Shown here one piece after another: positions 36,877-45,532 of a stretch of DNA of 45,532 nucleotides (positions within the stretch are counted from its first letter, which is position 1; every line of letters starts with the position of its first letter). Under the pieces are notes generated by a model, which was not told the origin of the DNA, did not search any database, and saw only the letters and a program-made list of their open reading frames with translations. The stretch is taken from the NCBI RefSeq assembly GCF_001676055.1, contig NZ_LZEX01000014.1, positions 1 to 45,532 of the forward strand. The letters run 5' to 3'. The DNA comes from Morganella psychrotolerans (GTDB taxonomy: Bacteria; Pseudomonadota; Gammaproteobacteria; Enterobacterales; Enterobacteriaceae). The position numbers and the translations under genes were made by a program.

Positions 36877-37458
36877 ATGAGCGGAAGACCAAAAGAATAT
36901 GACGACCAGAAAGTCATTGAAGCTGCGATGAATGTTTTCTGGGATCATGGTTACGAAGCCAGTGGTACCCAAGCTCTTTGTGAAGAAACGGGAATGGGTC
37001 GGGGCAGTCTTTACCATGCTTTTGGTAACAAACAAGGCCTGTATCAAAAAGCGCTACAGTATTACCAAGAAATGGGGATAAACCGACAGAAAGACATTCT
37101 TTCTAGCCAAGAAAGTCCCAAGCAGAAACTACTGAATTTGCTTAACTGGGGGATCGAGATTGACCAAGATCCTGAAAATCCGCGAGGGTGTCTTGCTCTA
37201 CATTCGGTTCTCGAACGCAGCCATAAAGACCCGCAAATACAGTCCATCAATCAACAATATCTACTGCGCCTGGAATTATTGGTGAAAGCTGTCATTACCG
37301 AAGGTGTCAAACAGGCTGAATTCCCTGATAGCACGAATATCTCCACCAGCAGCAAGGCCTTCCTATCTGGGTACTATGGTCTACGGATCATGGGCGTTAC
37401 CTTGACTGACCGTGATTTTTTGAACGAAGCAGCCTACGGAATTATTTCAAAAATTTAG
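36877..37458 (+). CDS. TetR/AcrR-family transcriptional regulator
   Basis: I chose the ATG at 36877 (MSGRPKEYDD) because AGAGGA lies 6 bases upstream; an ATG at 36862 overlaps that site. The 193-residue product has the TetR N-terminal HTH (VIEAAMNVFWDHGYEASG, then LCEETGMGRGSLYHAFGNKQGLY) and a variable ligand-binding C-terminus. It lies 123 bases upstream of a cupin-MFS-SDR operon in the same direction, which it probably represses until an aromatic or electrophilic compound binds. Intact. Confidence 0.9.
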   Translation: MSGRPKEYDDQKVIEAAMNVFWDHGYEASGTQALCEETGMGRGSLYHAFGNKQGLYQKALQYYQEMGINRQKDILSSQESPKQKLLNLLNWGIEIDQDPENPRGCLALHSVLERSHKDPQIQSINQQYLLRLELLVKAVITEGVKQAEFPDSTNISTSSKAFLSGYYGLRIMGVTLTDRDFLNEAAYGIISKI

Positions 37459-37490
37459 GATCCCCACCCGGTGATTTGACGCGCTTAATA

Positions 37491-37508
37491 GTTTACTAAA
37501 TGGTAAAC
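37491..37508. promoter_or_regulatory. Palindromic operator before the cupin gene
   Basis: GTTTACTAAATGGTAAAC has perfect 6-base arms (GTTTAC/GTAAAC). A degenerate second copy, GTACTAATCGATAAAC, lies at about 37550-37565. Both fit TetR-family sites in the promoter of the cupin-MFS-SDR operon. Confidence 0.55.
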
Positions 37509-37581
37509 AATGCTGTCTTTTTGTTTCCAAAATAATGGCGATCTATTTTGTACTAATCGATAAACAATGGAGTAATACCCC

Positions 37582-38061
37582 ATGAGTACAGATGTTAAGG
37601 CTTTCCATATCGCGACAGGGAACGGTAATTCTGTCTGGATGAACGGTGACCTCTACTCAGTATTAGTGAGTCCATGCGTAGCGCAAGGGCAAATTTCAAT
37701 TTTAGAAGCGTCCATTCCACCAGGGGGTGGCCCGCCAAGACACAACCATCTTAATGAAGATGAAATTTTCTATGTGACGCACGGTCAGCTGGATATTTCT
37801 GCCGGTGATGATTCATTCATCGCAACGGCAGGGAGCCTCGTTTTTGTCCCTAGAGGCATGATGCATGGTTTTCGGAACAACACTAAAGATTTCGCCAAGC
37901 AATTACTCATTTTTACGCCTGGGGGATTCGAAAGGTTCTTTTTAGAAGTTGGCCTTACGGCTACAGCAGGGAGGCCCATTCCGGACGTCTCCAGTACCAA
38001 TCAGGAACTCGCTCGCTTAATCGGGGCGCAGTACGGATCTTATCAAGAGGTGGAAATTTGA
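37582..38061 (+). CDS. Cupin-domain protein
   Basis: The 159-residue protein has one cupin domain: motif 1 is PPRHNHLNEDEIFYVTHG (metal ligands His, His, Glu) and motif 2 is PRGMMHGFRN (His). This is the pattern of small quercetinase- or isomerase-like metal enzymes. It overlaps the MFS start by four bases. With the regulator, transporter and oxidoreductase it suggests handling of a small organic compound. The substrate is unknown. Confidence 0.85.
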   Translation: MSTDVKAFHIATGNGNSVWMNGDLYSVLVSPCVAQGQISILEASIPPGGGPPRHNHLNEDEIFYVTHGQLDISAGDDSFIATAGSLVFVPRGMMHGFRNNTKDFAKQLLIFTPGGFERFFLEVGLTATAGRPIPDVSSTNQELARLIGAQYGSYQEVEI

Positions 38062-39246
38062 AACGTAATTTATACATTCTGATGGCAACCATTTTAGTGG
38101 TAACCATGAGCGAACTCCAGACAGCGGGTATGCTTCCAAATATCGCAGCAGACCTTCAGGCATCAACCGGACAAGTTGGTTTACTTGTCTCGGTGTATGC
38201 TCTCGGCATGGCGGTCGGTGGCCCAATCATTGCATATATGCTCCGACGCAAATCACCGCGATTGGTACTGACTTCTATTATTGCAGCTTATGCGGTGATA
38301 GAAATTCTAGCGCCAGTAGTTCATGAATATTGGTGGCTTGCGTTGGCGCGCTTACTTACCGGCTGTCTCTCAGGAGCGACTTTTGGCCTTGCACTGACGT
38401 TTGCTGCCCGTCTTGCCCCTTCGCCTGACCAAATTGGACGATCTGTTTCCATCGTACTAAGTGGCCTTATGGTCGGCACTGTCATCGGCTTGCCGTTAAG
38501 CCATTTCATCGCAACGCAGTGGGACTGGCAATCCTGTTTCTACCTGCTTGGTGTTGCCGCATTACTAGTAAGTTATATCGTCCTAAAATGGCTCCCCAAT
38601 CTGGCTAAAGCGACGGAAGACGAATCAGTCGCTGACATTCAAAACCTTAAGTCACCTAAATTATGGTCACGATACTTGGTTAGTTTTCTGACGATCGGTG
38701 CAGCATACGGCTCTTTTTTCCTTCTTTACACCTTTACTTCAACAGAATGCCGGTTTCAGTTCTGATGCGACAACCTTAATCTTGCTTGGTTATGGACTCT
38801 GTACAGTAATCGGCAACCTCATTGTTGGCCGATTCGCAGATGCACACCCCGTTGGTGTCTTACGAATTGGGCATAGCGCTTTATTGATTGCCTTGGTTGT
38901 CTTGTCATTATTCAGCGACGTTAAAGAATTGACGCTGGTTATGGTGCTGGTGGTTGGCTTGATCGGTATCTCCATGAATCCTGCCTTAATCACGCGAGTC
39001 ACTGAGGCAGGCGGAACTGGGTACTTAGTCACTACAGTGCATACCGCGGTTATCACGATGGGCGTCACACTCGGTACCATGTTTAGTGCGTTCTCAATGA
39101 ATATTTTCGGACAAGATCCCGTGATTGCGACCTGGACAGGTGCGGCATTAGTCGTGGTCGTATTAATCGTTCTAGCCATGCAAACAATGCGATTTAGTAA
39201 TACCAAACAACCCCTTGCGCGGGTCAACTCATTGAACAAGTCCTAA
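38058..39246 (+). CDS. MFS transporter, DHA1-like drug efflux (apparent +1 frameshift)
   Basis: Translation probably starts at the TTG overlapping the cupin stop (ATTTGA), behind GAGGTGG. The N-terminal six membrane helices include the MFS motif A region (GGPIIAYMLRRKSPR) and a charged ARLLTG segment. The first frame ends at 38765 while the true continuation (FFTPLLQQNAGFSS) lies one frame over. Deleting one T from the T6 run 38714-38719 gives a protein of about 395 residues with 12 helices. Likely exporter of the compound sensed by the upstream regulator. Confidence 0.85.
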
Positions 39247-39265
39247 GTAACGGAGAGAAAACAGA

Positions 39266-40049
39266 ATGGTCAATTTAACCACAACAGCATCAGAAAAAAT
39301 TGCCTTGGTAACGGGGGGTTCAAGAGGTATTGGCAGAGAAATTGTCTTGTCGCTGGCGAGGGATGGGGTCGGTTATATAGGGATCCACTGTGGTAAAAAT
39401 CAGGAGGCTGCACGTCATGTCGTAACCGAACTGCGCGCGCTTAATGTTGAGGCCGACATTTTCACCGCAGATTTCGGGAACAACGCGGAACAAGCGGCAC
39501 TCGGGCTATGGGAAGCATTCTATAACCGGCTGAAGGACAAAGGCTATAACGATGTTGATATTCTGATTAACTGCGCTGGGATAGCACCATCTACGTCACT
39601 CATTGAGACAACATTGAATGACTACCAGGCAGTCATGTCTGTTAATGTTGAAGCTCCATTCTTTCTGTTGAAGGCCGCCGCACCTCATATCAATACGGGG
39701 GGCCGCGTTATCAACGTTTCAACTGTTTTAACCCGAGTCTCCGATCCGCAGCGAGCAATTTACGCCGCTTCAAAAGGCGCTATCAACGCGTTGACACTTT
39801 CGTTGGCAACTTGAGTTCGGAAAAAGAAATATCACCGTCAATGCCATTGCACCTGGTGTAGTCGATACCGACATGAACAGTGGCTGGCTTCATGCTGAAG
39901 AGGCTCAAAAAATAGCGTCTGGTTTCTCTGTTTTTTCACGAGTTGGCAAAACCGAAGATATCGCTGACGTGGTTTCGTTTTTAGCGTCCGACCGTAGCCG
40001 ATGGATAACAGGGCAGATTATTGATACTTCCGGTGGTTCATGCATTTAG
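39266..40049 (+). CDS. SDR-family oxidoreductase (apparent +1 frameshift)
   Basis: The N-terminus has the NAD(P) glycine motif TGGSRGIG and the NCAG motif (INCAG). The catalytic Tyr and Lys are in YAASKGA. The first frame stops at 39814 right after that motif, but the family continues (EFGKRNITVNAIAPGVVDTDM, GQIIDTSGG) in another frame to 40049. Deleting one T at 39811-39812 joins the frames and gives about 260 residues, the normal length. It closes the TetR-controlled operon and may reduce or oxidise the exported compound. Confidence 0.88.
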
Positions 40050-40059
40050 GGGTAGAGGG

Positions 40060-40087
40060 GTAGAAACCAGCTTTAACTGGTTTCTAC
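40060..40087. terminator. Bidirectional terminator between convergent genes
   Basis: GTAGAAACCAG (40060-40070) and CTGGTTTCTAC (40077-40087) form a perfect 11-bp stem with a 6-base loop, lying between the convergent SDR gene and the minus-strand gene. Confidence 0.8.
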
Positions 40088-40092
40088 CTGAC

Positions 40093-40830
40093 TCATAGGC
40101 CTGGCAGCGGGCCTGTGTAGCCTTCGTCTTCCGCAGTGACTTCCTTAATAGGCTTCGCCACACCCACTGTAACAGGTGCCTTCACCAACGTAGGATCGGT
40201 TATGTCCAGGATCCCAATGGTGGAAACGGTATACGTGTCGATAGTCATCCACGGTTTCTTCATGTCGCACTGACTTTTAATGTCGCGCTCCGCTGAACAC
40301 CAGGTGAGCTTCCCTTTGTTGAGATCCCGAACGCTCGGTTCACCGTACTTCTCCAGAGCCCCAGCCACCAGCGCTTCCGGGTTATTGAAGGAATAACGAA
40401 TTGACTTCACCCGGCTAATCTCCGGCGTGTCACCCGTCCCTTCAATCAAGTTGACGATCGTCTCTTCGTTCACGTTCCCCCAGGTCAGTGACGCAACTTT
40501 CCCATTGCGTGATTGGGTTCGTACAGCCGCGATATCGCGTCGTTGGGCTTGCTTGTTCGCCGCTTCCAATGCGGCGTCAAGTTCCATGCCCAGTGAAATA
40601 CCTGCCACATTGAACGCCGTTACATCAACACTGCTGATTGGAGGCAGTTCCACTTTGGGCTCTACGGGGAGGGTCGGTGCAAGGGCATTGTTACCTGTGC
40701 CGTACAACCCGCCATCATAGTTAGCGGCTTCTCGTGCATCTCTGTCTGACTCATTAAGCACGGTATAACTGGCTTGAGCAGACGTCGCGTAAGCTAATGC
40801 CACCAGCAGGCCTAATGCTATTTTGGTCAT
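40093..40830 (-). CDS. Exported hypothetical protein
   Basis: I chose the ATG at 40830, which begins a signal peptide (MTKIALGLLVALAYATSAQA) preceded by AGGATG; a longer frame to 40926 is not convincing. The 245-residue product has a mature part with a beta-rich repeat (AGISLGMELDAALEAA; SIRYSFNNPEALVAGALEKYGEPS), a pattern seen in periplasmic proteins with a small alpha-beta fold, and two Cys (TWCSAE, SQCDMK). No defined function. Confidence 0.65.
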   Translation of the reverse strand: MTKIALGLLVALAYATSAQASYTVLNESDRDAREAANYDGGLYGTGNNALAPTLPVEPKVELPPISSVDVTAFNVAGISLGMELDAALEAANKQAQRRDIAAVRTQSRNGKVASLTWGNVNEETIVNLIEGTGDTPEISRVKSIRYSFNNPEALVAGALEKYGEPSVRDLNKGKLTWCSAERDIKSQCDMKKPWMTIDTYTVSTIGILDITDPTLVKAPVTVGVAKPIKEVTAEDEGYTGPLPGL

Positions 40831-41095
40831 GAAAACATCCTCATTATGGGTTTCGTGAACGATAACACCCACCCCGAAAGCGATGAACGAAAAAGGCCAA
40901 CAAAACGAGGGCGTTAAATTTTCCATCCTCGTCCGCCCCCGAATACTATGAGCCTCTATTCAAATGTCTGAGGAGTATGAGTGAAAGTGGAGACTGAAAT
41001 TGGCCGGTATCGCAACGTGAGAAACTCCGCTGTTTTAGCCCGACCGCTACAGGGTCGTCAAACCAATGGTCCAATCCATCTCTGGGAGGAATGTC

Positions 41096-42145
41096 ATGGG
41101 TAAGCAACAGGTTCCGCTTTGGGTTAGAGGTACCGCCTTTGTTCGTGAGTACCTATCGTTCATCACATTGGCAGTGCTCTTTGTCTGGTCACTCTTTGGA
41201 TGGCCTTCACCTGACACCGCGACGGGTGCAACAAAAACGATTATTAACCTGTTAGATTTGGCCGTACCTCTGGCTGTAATTTGGTTGGTGGTCACCGCGT
41301 TTATGCGAACCGCATCATTCCACTATCTCCGTTACCTGGGTGGGGTCCTCTACGATATCGTGTTGTTGATCGTCACCTTTCAACTGGCCTGCCGATTTCT
41401 GGTGCAGATCCAAGGTGTGATTAACGACATTATTGACGGAGCCATTGAATCCCCTGAGTTGGCAATTAGCACCGTGGTCAGCGTTTATCTTGTCATCTTC
41501 CTGTGCCGGTTATGTATCGGTAAATCCAAGGTTCAATCGATGAGTGTGGCATACGGGCGTCCAACAGCCCCCATTCACCGAACGGAAGCCTCGTTGATGC
41601 TAACGGCAGTCCATGAGTGCGGTCATGCGCTGGTATATGCCCTTCAGAATACGCACCCCGAAATAATGCGGATGGGGCTCGCTCAAGAATCGCGCGGTAA
41701 TGAACTACGACTGGGCTATATGGAAAGCAACGTGGCACTTGATGGCCGGGCAACGCGAGATCAGCTTTACTGGCGCATGCTGTTGGCGCTCGGTGGTTCG
41801 GCTGCTGAGTTGGCTGTTTATGGCAAGCAATATGAAGGAGCCCTGGAGGATATGCGCACCTGGCAGGAACAAGCAGGGCGCTACCTTCAGAACGGTTTCG
41901 GTCAGGTTCTGATGTGCGATGACGGCCATGACGTCTCTCTTCGTCACAATATAGCGGCGTTTAATGCCTTGCACGCCGAACAGGTCGCTATCGTGAATCG
42001 GTTTATGCGTGACAACGTCACGTTATTAACGGAAATGGCAACGGAATTACGTCACCTGGGAGCACTGGATAAACAGGCTATAACATCGTTTCTAGGCCGT
42101 GTCTCGATCAGTGTGGATGTCCCCACCTTTGTGATTACGGGCTGA
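41096..42145 (+). CDS. Membrane protein with FtsH-like M41 protease domain, no AAA ATPase
   Basis: The ATG at 41096 follows GGGAGGA; upstream codons are unlikely. Four hydrophobic segments lie in the first 140 residues (about 16-37, 48-68, 80-102, 118-138). The C-terminal half has the zinc protease motif HECGH at 173-177, followed by M41 features: RMLLALGGSAAEL, then the acidic segment YEGALEDMRTWQEQA, in which Asp fits the third zinc ligand of FtsH. The AAA+ ATPase module of FtsH is absent. It may be a membrane-tethered protease with its own substrate or a partner for host FtsH. Intact and clear. Confidence 0.8.
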   Translation: MGKQQVPLWVRGTAFVREYLSFITLAVLFVWSLFGWPSPDTATGATKTIINLLDLAVPLAVIWLVVTAFMRTASFHYLRYLGGVLYDIVLLIVTFQLACRFLVQIQGVINDIIDGAIESPELAISTVVSVYLVIFLCRLCIGKSKVQSMSVAYGRPTAPIHRTEASLMLTAVHECGHALVYALQNTHPEIMRMGLAQESRGNELRLGYMESNVALDGRATRDQLYWRMLLALGGSAAELAVYGKQYEGALEDMRTWQEQAGRYLQNGFGQVLMCDDGHDVSLRHNIAAFNALHAEQVAIVNRFMRDNVTLLTEMATELRHLGALDKQAITSFLGRVSISVDVPTFVITG

Positions 42146-42154
42146 CAGGCCAAG

Positions 42155-42178
42155 AGGTCGCTTAACTGCGACCTTTTT
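42155..42178 (+). terminator. Terminator after the protease gene
   Basis: AGGTCGC (42155-42161) pairs with GCGACCT (42168-42174) followed by TTTT. It lies 10 bases after the stop. Confidence 0.8.
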
Positions 42179-42330
42179 GCTTTAAAATCACGACGCAGTT
42201 TTGAAAACTGATATTTCGCGGGGGCGATTATGGGTCTGAAAAAGTGAATCATTATGAAAAGTAACGTCATTTCGTCCCCAGAATGGGCCGTGCCACACTA
42301 TGGGGGAATAACCATTAACAGGAATAACTT

Positions 42331-42573
42331 ATGACTCAAACAACTCAACGAAAAAGCCGAGATATGCGTCGCTTACTGATTGAACCTGATCGCTACGAGC
42401 TGGTTGAATATGGTAAAGAAACCATCTTTGATCGTGTTAAGGCCGTAGTCGTCATCAATGAAGACGGTGTGATGTGCATTAACGCCAGTGACACGGCGCT
42501 CGGTATGTGTGGGTTAACCGACTGTATCGAATCGTTGGTCGCCCGATACAACGACGGTTTCCGTTTTATCTAA
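42331..42573 (+). CDS. Small hypothetical protein, paralogue of 42776-43114
   Basis: The 80-residue protein has the core LIEPDRYELVEYGKETI, VKAVVVINEDGVMCINASDTALG and LTDCIESLVARYNDGFRF. The same core occurs in the gene at 42776, so the two are tandem paralogues. Acid-rich and soluble, with no known function. Confidence 0.65.
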   Translation: MTQTTQRKSRDMRRLLIEPDRYELVEYGKETIFDRVKAVVVINEDGVMCINASDTALGMCGLTDCIESLVARYNDGFRFI

Positions 42574-42585
42574 TCGGGCCTCGAA

Positions 42586-42768
42586 ATGAATAAAAAAGCT
42601 ATTTTTTCAGTGTCGCTGGTCTTGCTGGTCGGGGCCAGTGTTTTAGGCTCCGACTTTGCGCATTGCAAAGCAAAGGATGTTCCGAACTACATCCAGATGA
42701 GTGAGTGCTGGGTCGAGTTGGATGGGTACCATTTTATGGCCGGGTGTTCATCCCGGCATTTCTTTTGA
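42586..42768 (+). CDS. Small exported protein
   Basis: The 60-residue product starts with a signal-like segment (MNKKAIFSVSLVLLVGASVLGS) and ends with two or three Cys. It lies between the two paralogues (12 bases after the first, 7 before the next), so it may belong to the same operon. Low support beyond the frame and signal sequence. Confidence 0.45.
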   Translation: MNKKAIFSVSLVLLVGASVLGSDFAHCKAKDVPNYIQMSECWVELDGYHFMAGCSSRHFF

Positions 42769-42775
42769 GGTCAGT

Positions 42776-43114
42776 ATGAAAGGTCAGGCAAAGAAGGGCG
42801 GTGAAATCGGCATTAATGGAGAGTATTACAAAGGTGGACAGTTTATGCCGGGTAGCTCAAAGACAAAGAAAGGTGACCGGGCGTCGAGTGCTAGCCCCTC
42901 CGCCAAACCTAAACGACAACTCATTGAGCCAGGTGTGTTTGTCGAGGTTTCCGATGGAGAGAAGACTATCTATAGCGGAATTATGGCTTTTGTTATCGTG
43001 GAAAATGGCGTAATGCGGCAATCCGTCAGCGATAAAGCCATCGCCCATTATGAGCTCACCGACACCTTGCCTGGTCTTATCGAACGATTCAACGCAGGTG
43101 AACGATACCGGTGA
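42776..43114 (+). CDS. Small hypothetical protein, paralogue of 42331-42573
   Basis: I chose the ATG at 42776 behind GAGGTCAGT. The 112-residue product has an N-terminal Gly/Lys-rich linker (INGEYYKGGQFMPGSSKTK) followed by the shared core (LIEPGVFVEVSDGEKTI, MAFVIVENGVMRQSVSDKAI, LTDTLPGLIERFNAGERY). The linker is absent from the first paralogue. Function unknown. Confidence 0.65.
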   Translation: MKGQAKKGGEIGINGEYYKGGQFMPGSSKTKKGDRASSASPSAKPKRQLIEPGVFVEVSDGEKTIYSGIMAFVIVENGVMRQSVSDKAIAHYELTDTLPGLIERFNAGERYR

Positions 43115-43138
43115 GGGTAATTCCTCACCGATTTTGAT
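43109..43138 (+). terminator. Terminator after the paralogue operon
   Basis: CGGTGAGG (43109-43116) pairs with CCTCACCG (43123-43130), followed by ATTTT. The first arm overlaps the gene's stop codon. Confidence 0.75.
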
Positions 43139-43170
43139 TAATCAATCTTTCATAATTAGCATGGCATTAA

Positions 43171-43554
43171 TTATTTTACATCAATTTTATAGATTTTCTT
43201 GAATTCTTTTCCTGCGTAGGAAGTCCCGTAGGTATTACCCGATATATATATCTGAATAGGATTCTTGATTAATGGAACTCCAGAAATAGTTATGGTATGA
43301 AAATCTTCGTTTTTTTGAGTCTCCCCTTGAAAAGTCAAATAGGATACCTCTGGACTCCAGGTTAGCCCAGAATCTGGGGGGGTAATTATGATGTCGATAC
43401 TCTTTCTACTTATGTACCCTCCTGATATATTAATTACTTCGTTATAAGAAGCACCATAGGTTGCTGTTGTTAATTTATCAGGAGTAACTTTAGGTGTTGG
43501 GTTGCCACAACCTGCTAATGCCAAAGTTAAAATTACTATAATGAGTGTTTTCAT
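43171..43554 (-). CDS. Lipoprotein, possible immunity partner
   Basis: The 127-residue protein has a lipobox (LALAGC, Cys16) after a short hydrophobic leader, so it should be anchored in the envelope. The soluble part is beta-rich with no recognised family. The gene follows the upstream gene directly (start one base after its stop), so the two form an operon. If the partner is a periplasmic toxin, this would be the matching immunity lipoprotein, as in type VI secretion pairs. Confidence 0.55.
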   Translation of the reverse strand: MKTLIIVILTLALAGCGNPTPKVTPDKLTTATYGASYNEVINISGGYISRKSIDIIITPPDSGLTWSPEVSYLTFQGETQKNEDFHTITISGVPLIKNPIQIYISGNTYGTSYAGKEFKKIYKIDVK

Positions 43555-45414
<1,860 letters not shown>

Positions 45415-45532
45415 CTAAGAAACACATTCTTCTTTTGCCTGTAAAGTCATACCCATTCTCTCGGCTTGGCGTTTGAGATTTTTTAGTACCCTTTCTTTGT
45501 ACCGCTCTTCGTAATATTCAGCGCCAGGATCT
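45415..45532 (-). CDS. 3' end of IS3-family OrfA (partial)
   Basis: The frame from the window edge encodes a basic, helical segment (AEYYEERYKERVLKNLKRQ, then QAKEECVS) ending at TAG 45415-45417, immediately before the orfB frame and in phase with it. This matches the C-terminal helical part of IS3 OrfA proteins. Only about 38 residues lie in the window. Confidence 0.5.
   Translation of the reverse strand, partial: DPGAEYYEERYKERVLKNLKRQAERMGMTLQAKEECVS

Noticed and set aside
36154-36900. CRISPR array next to the cas6e-like gene
   Set aside because: No regularly spaced direct repeats are visible here or elsewhere; only the iterons repeat, and their spacing and position fit the origin.

Overview
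The window looks like part of a large mosaic plasmid of a gammaproteobacterium. The plasmid signs are an iteron-controlled replication initiator, a HigBA toxin-antitoxin pair, a plasmid Tus-like protein and many small hypothetical genes between mobile elements. The formaldehyde genes and the S-formylglutathione hydrolase resemble enterobacterial proteins closely, and the Tn7-type genes are collinear with canonical Tn7. The exact host and incompatibility group cannot be fixed from the sequence alone. No rRNA or tRNA gene and no CRISPR array was seen.

Layout. (1) 1-1337: 3' end of a group II intron, a lipoprotein gene on the minus strand and a gene-free stretch. (2) About 1338-19236: a Tn7-like transposon with tnsA, tnsB, tnsC, tnsD and tnsE, all on the plus strand, followed by a three-gene cargo operon (9236-18872) and a left end with three spaced TnsB-type sites ending in ACA at 19236. 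It cuts into a plasmid gene whose 3' part remains at 19237-19571. The cargo encodes a 1258-residue protein with a C-terminal PD-(D/E)XK nuclease motif, a 1468-residue STAND-type NTPase with an N-terminal Cap4/DUF4297-like nuclease, and a roughly 480-residue protein of unknown fold. This is the best candidate for an undescribed anti-phage or anti-plasmid system. (3) 19597-27841: plasmid backbone with higBA, small genes, an origin with 13 iterons around repA, exported or membrane proteins, and an AT-rich accessory gene. (4) 27842-34740: a Tn3-family transposon with 36-bp perfect terminal repeats carrying frmR, frmA, a VOC/glyoxalase gene and frmB (formaldehyde detoxification), plus tnpR and tnpA. 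(5) 34914-36723: a compact unit of a Tus-like gene, an unknown gene and an orphan cas6e-like gene. (6) 36877-40049: a TetR regulator, a cupin protein, an MFS transporter and an SDR oxidoreductase, probably one efflux/detoxification operon. (7) 40093-43114: exported and small plasmid genes, including a membrane-anchored M41 (FtsH-type) protease domain without its AAA ATPase and a pair of small paralogues. (8) 43171-45532: a possible cysteine-protease-like toxin with an adjacent lipoprotein, its 5' end cut by an IS3-family element that runs off the window.

How the parts act together. TnsABC with TnsE is the machinery that sends Tn7 into conjugating plasmids, while tnsD, the chromosomal attTn7 selector, carries an in-frame stop and an abnormal N-terminus. 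The plasmid therefore acts as the vehicle and the transposon brings defence-like cargo. The frm operon is expected to be controlled by FrmR at a 21-bp inverted-repeat operator overlapping the promoter.

Quality caution. Seven genes are split by a frameshift, and each is repaired by deleting one base, in most cases from a homopolymer run. This regular pattern suggests sequence errors rather than seven independent pseudogenes, so broken genes are annotated here as probable full-length genes with a noted frameshift.
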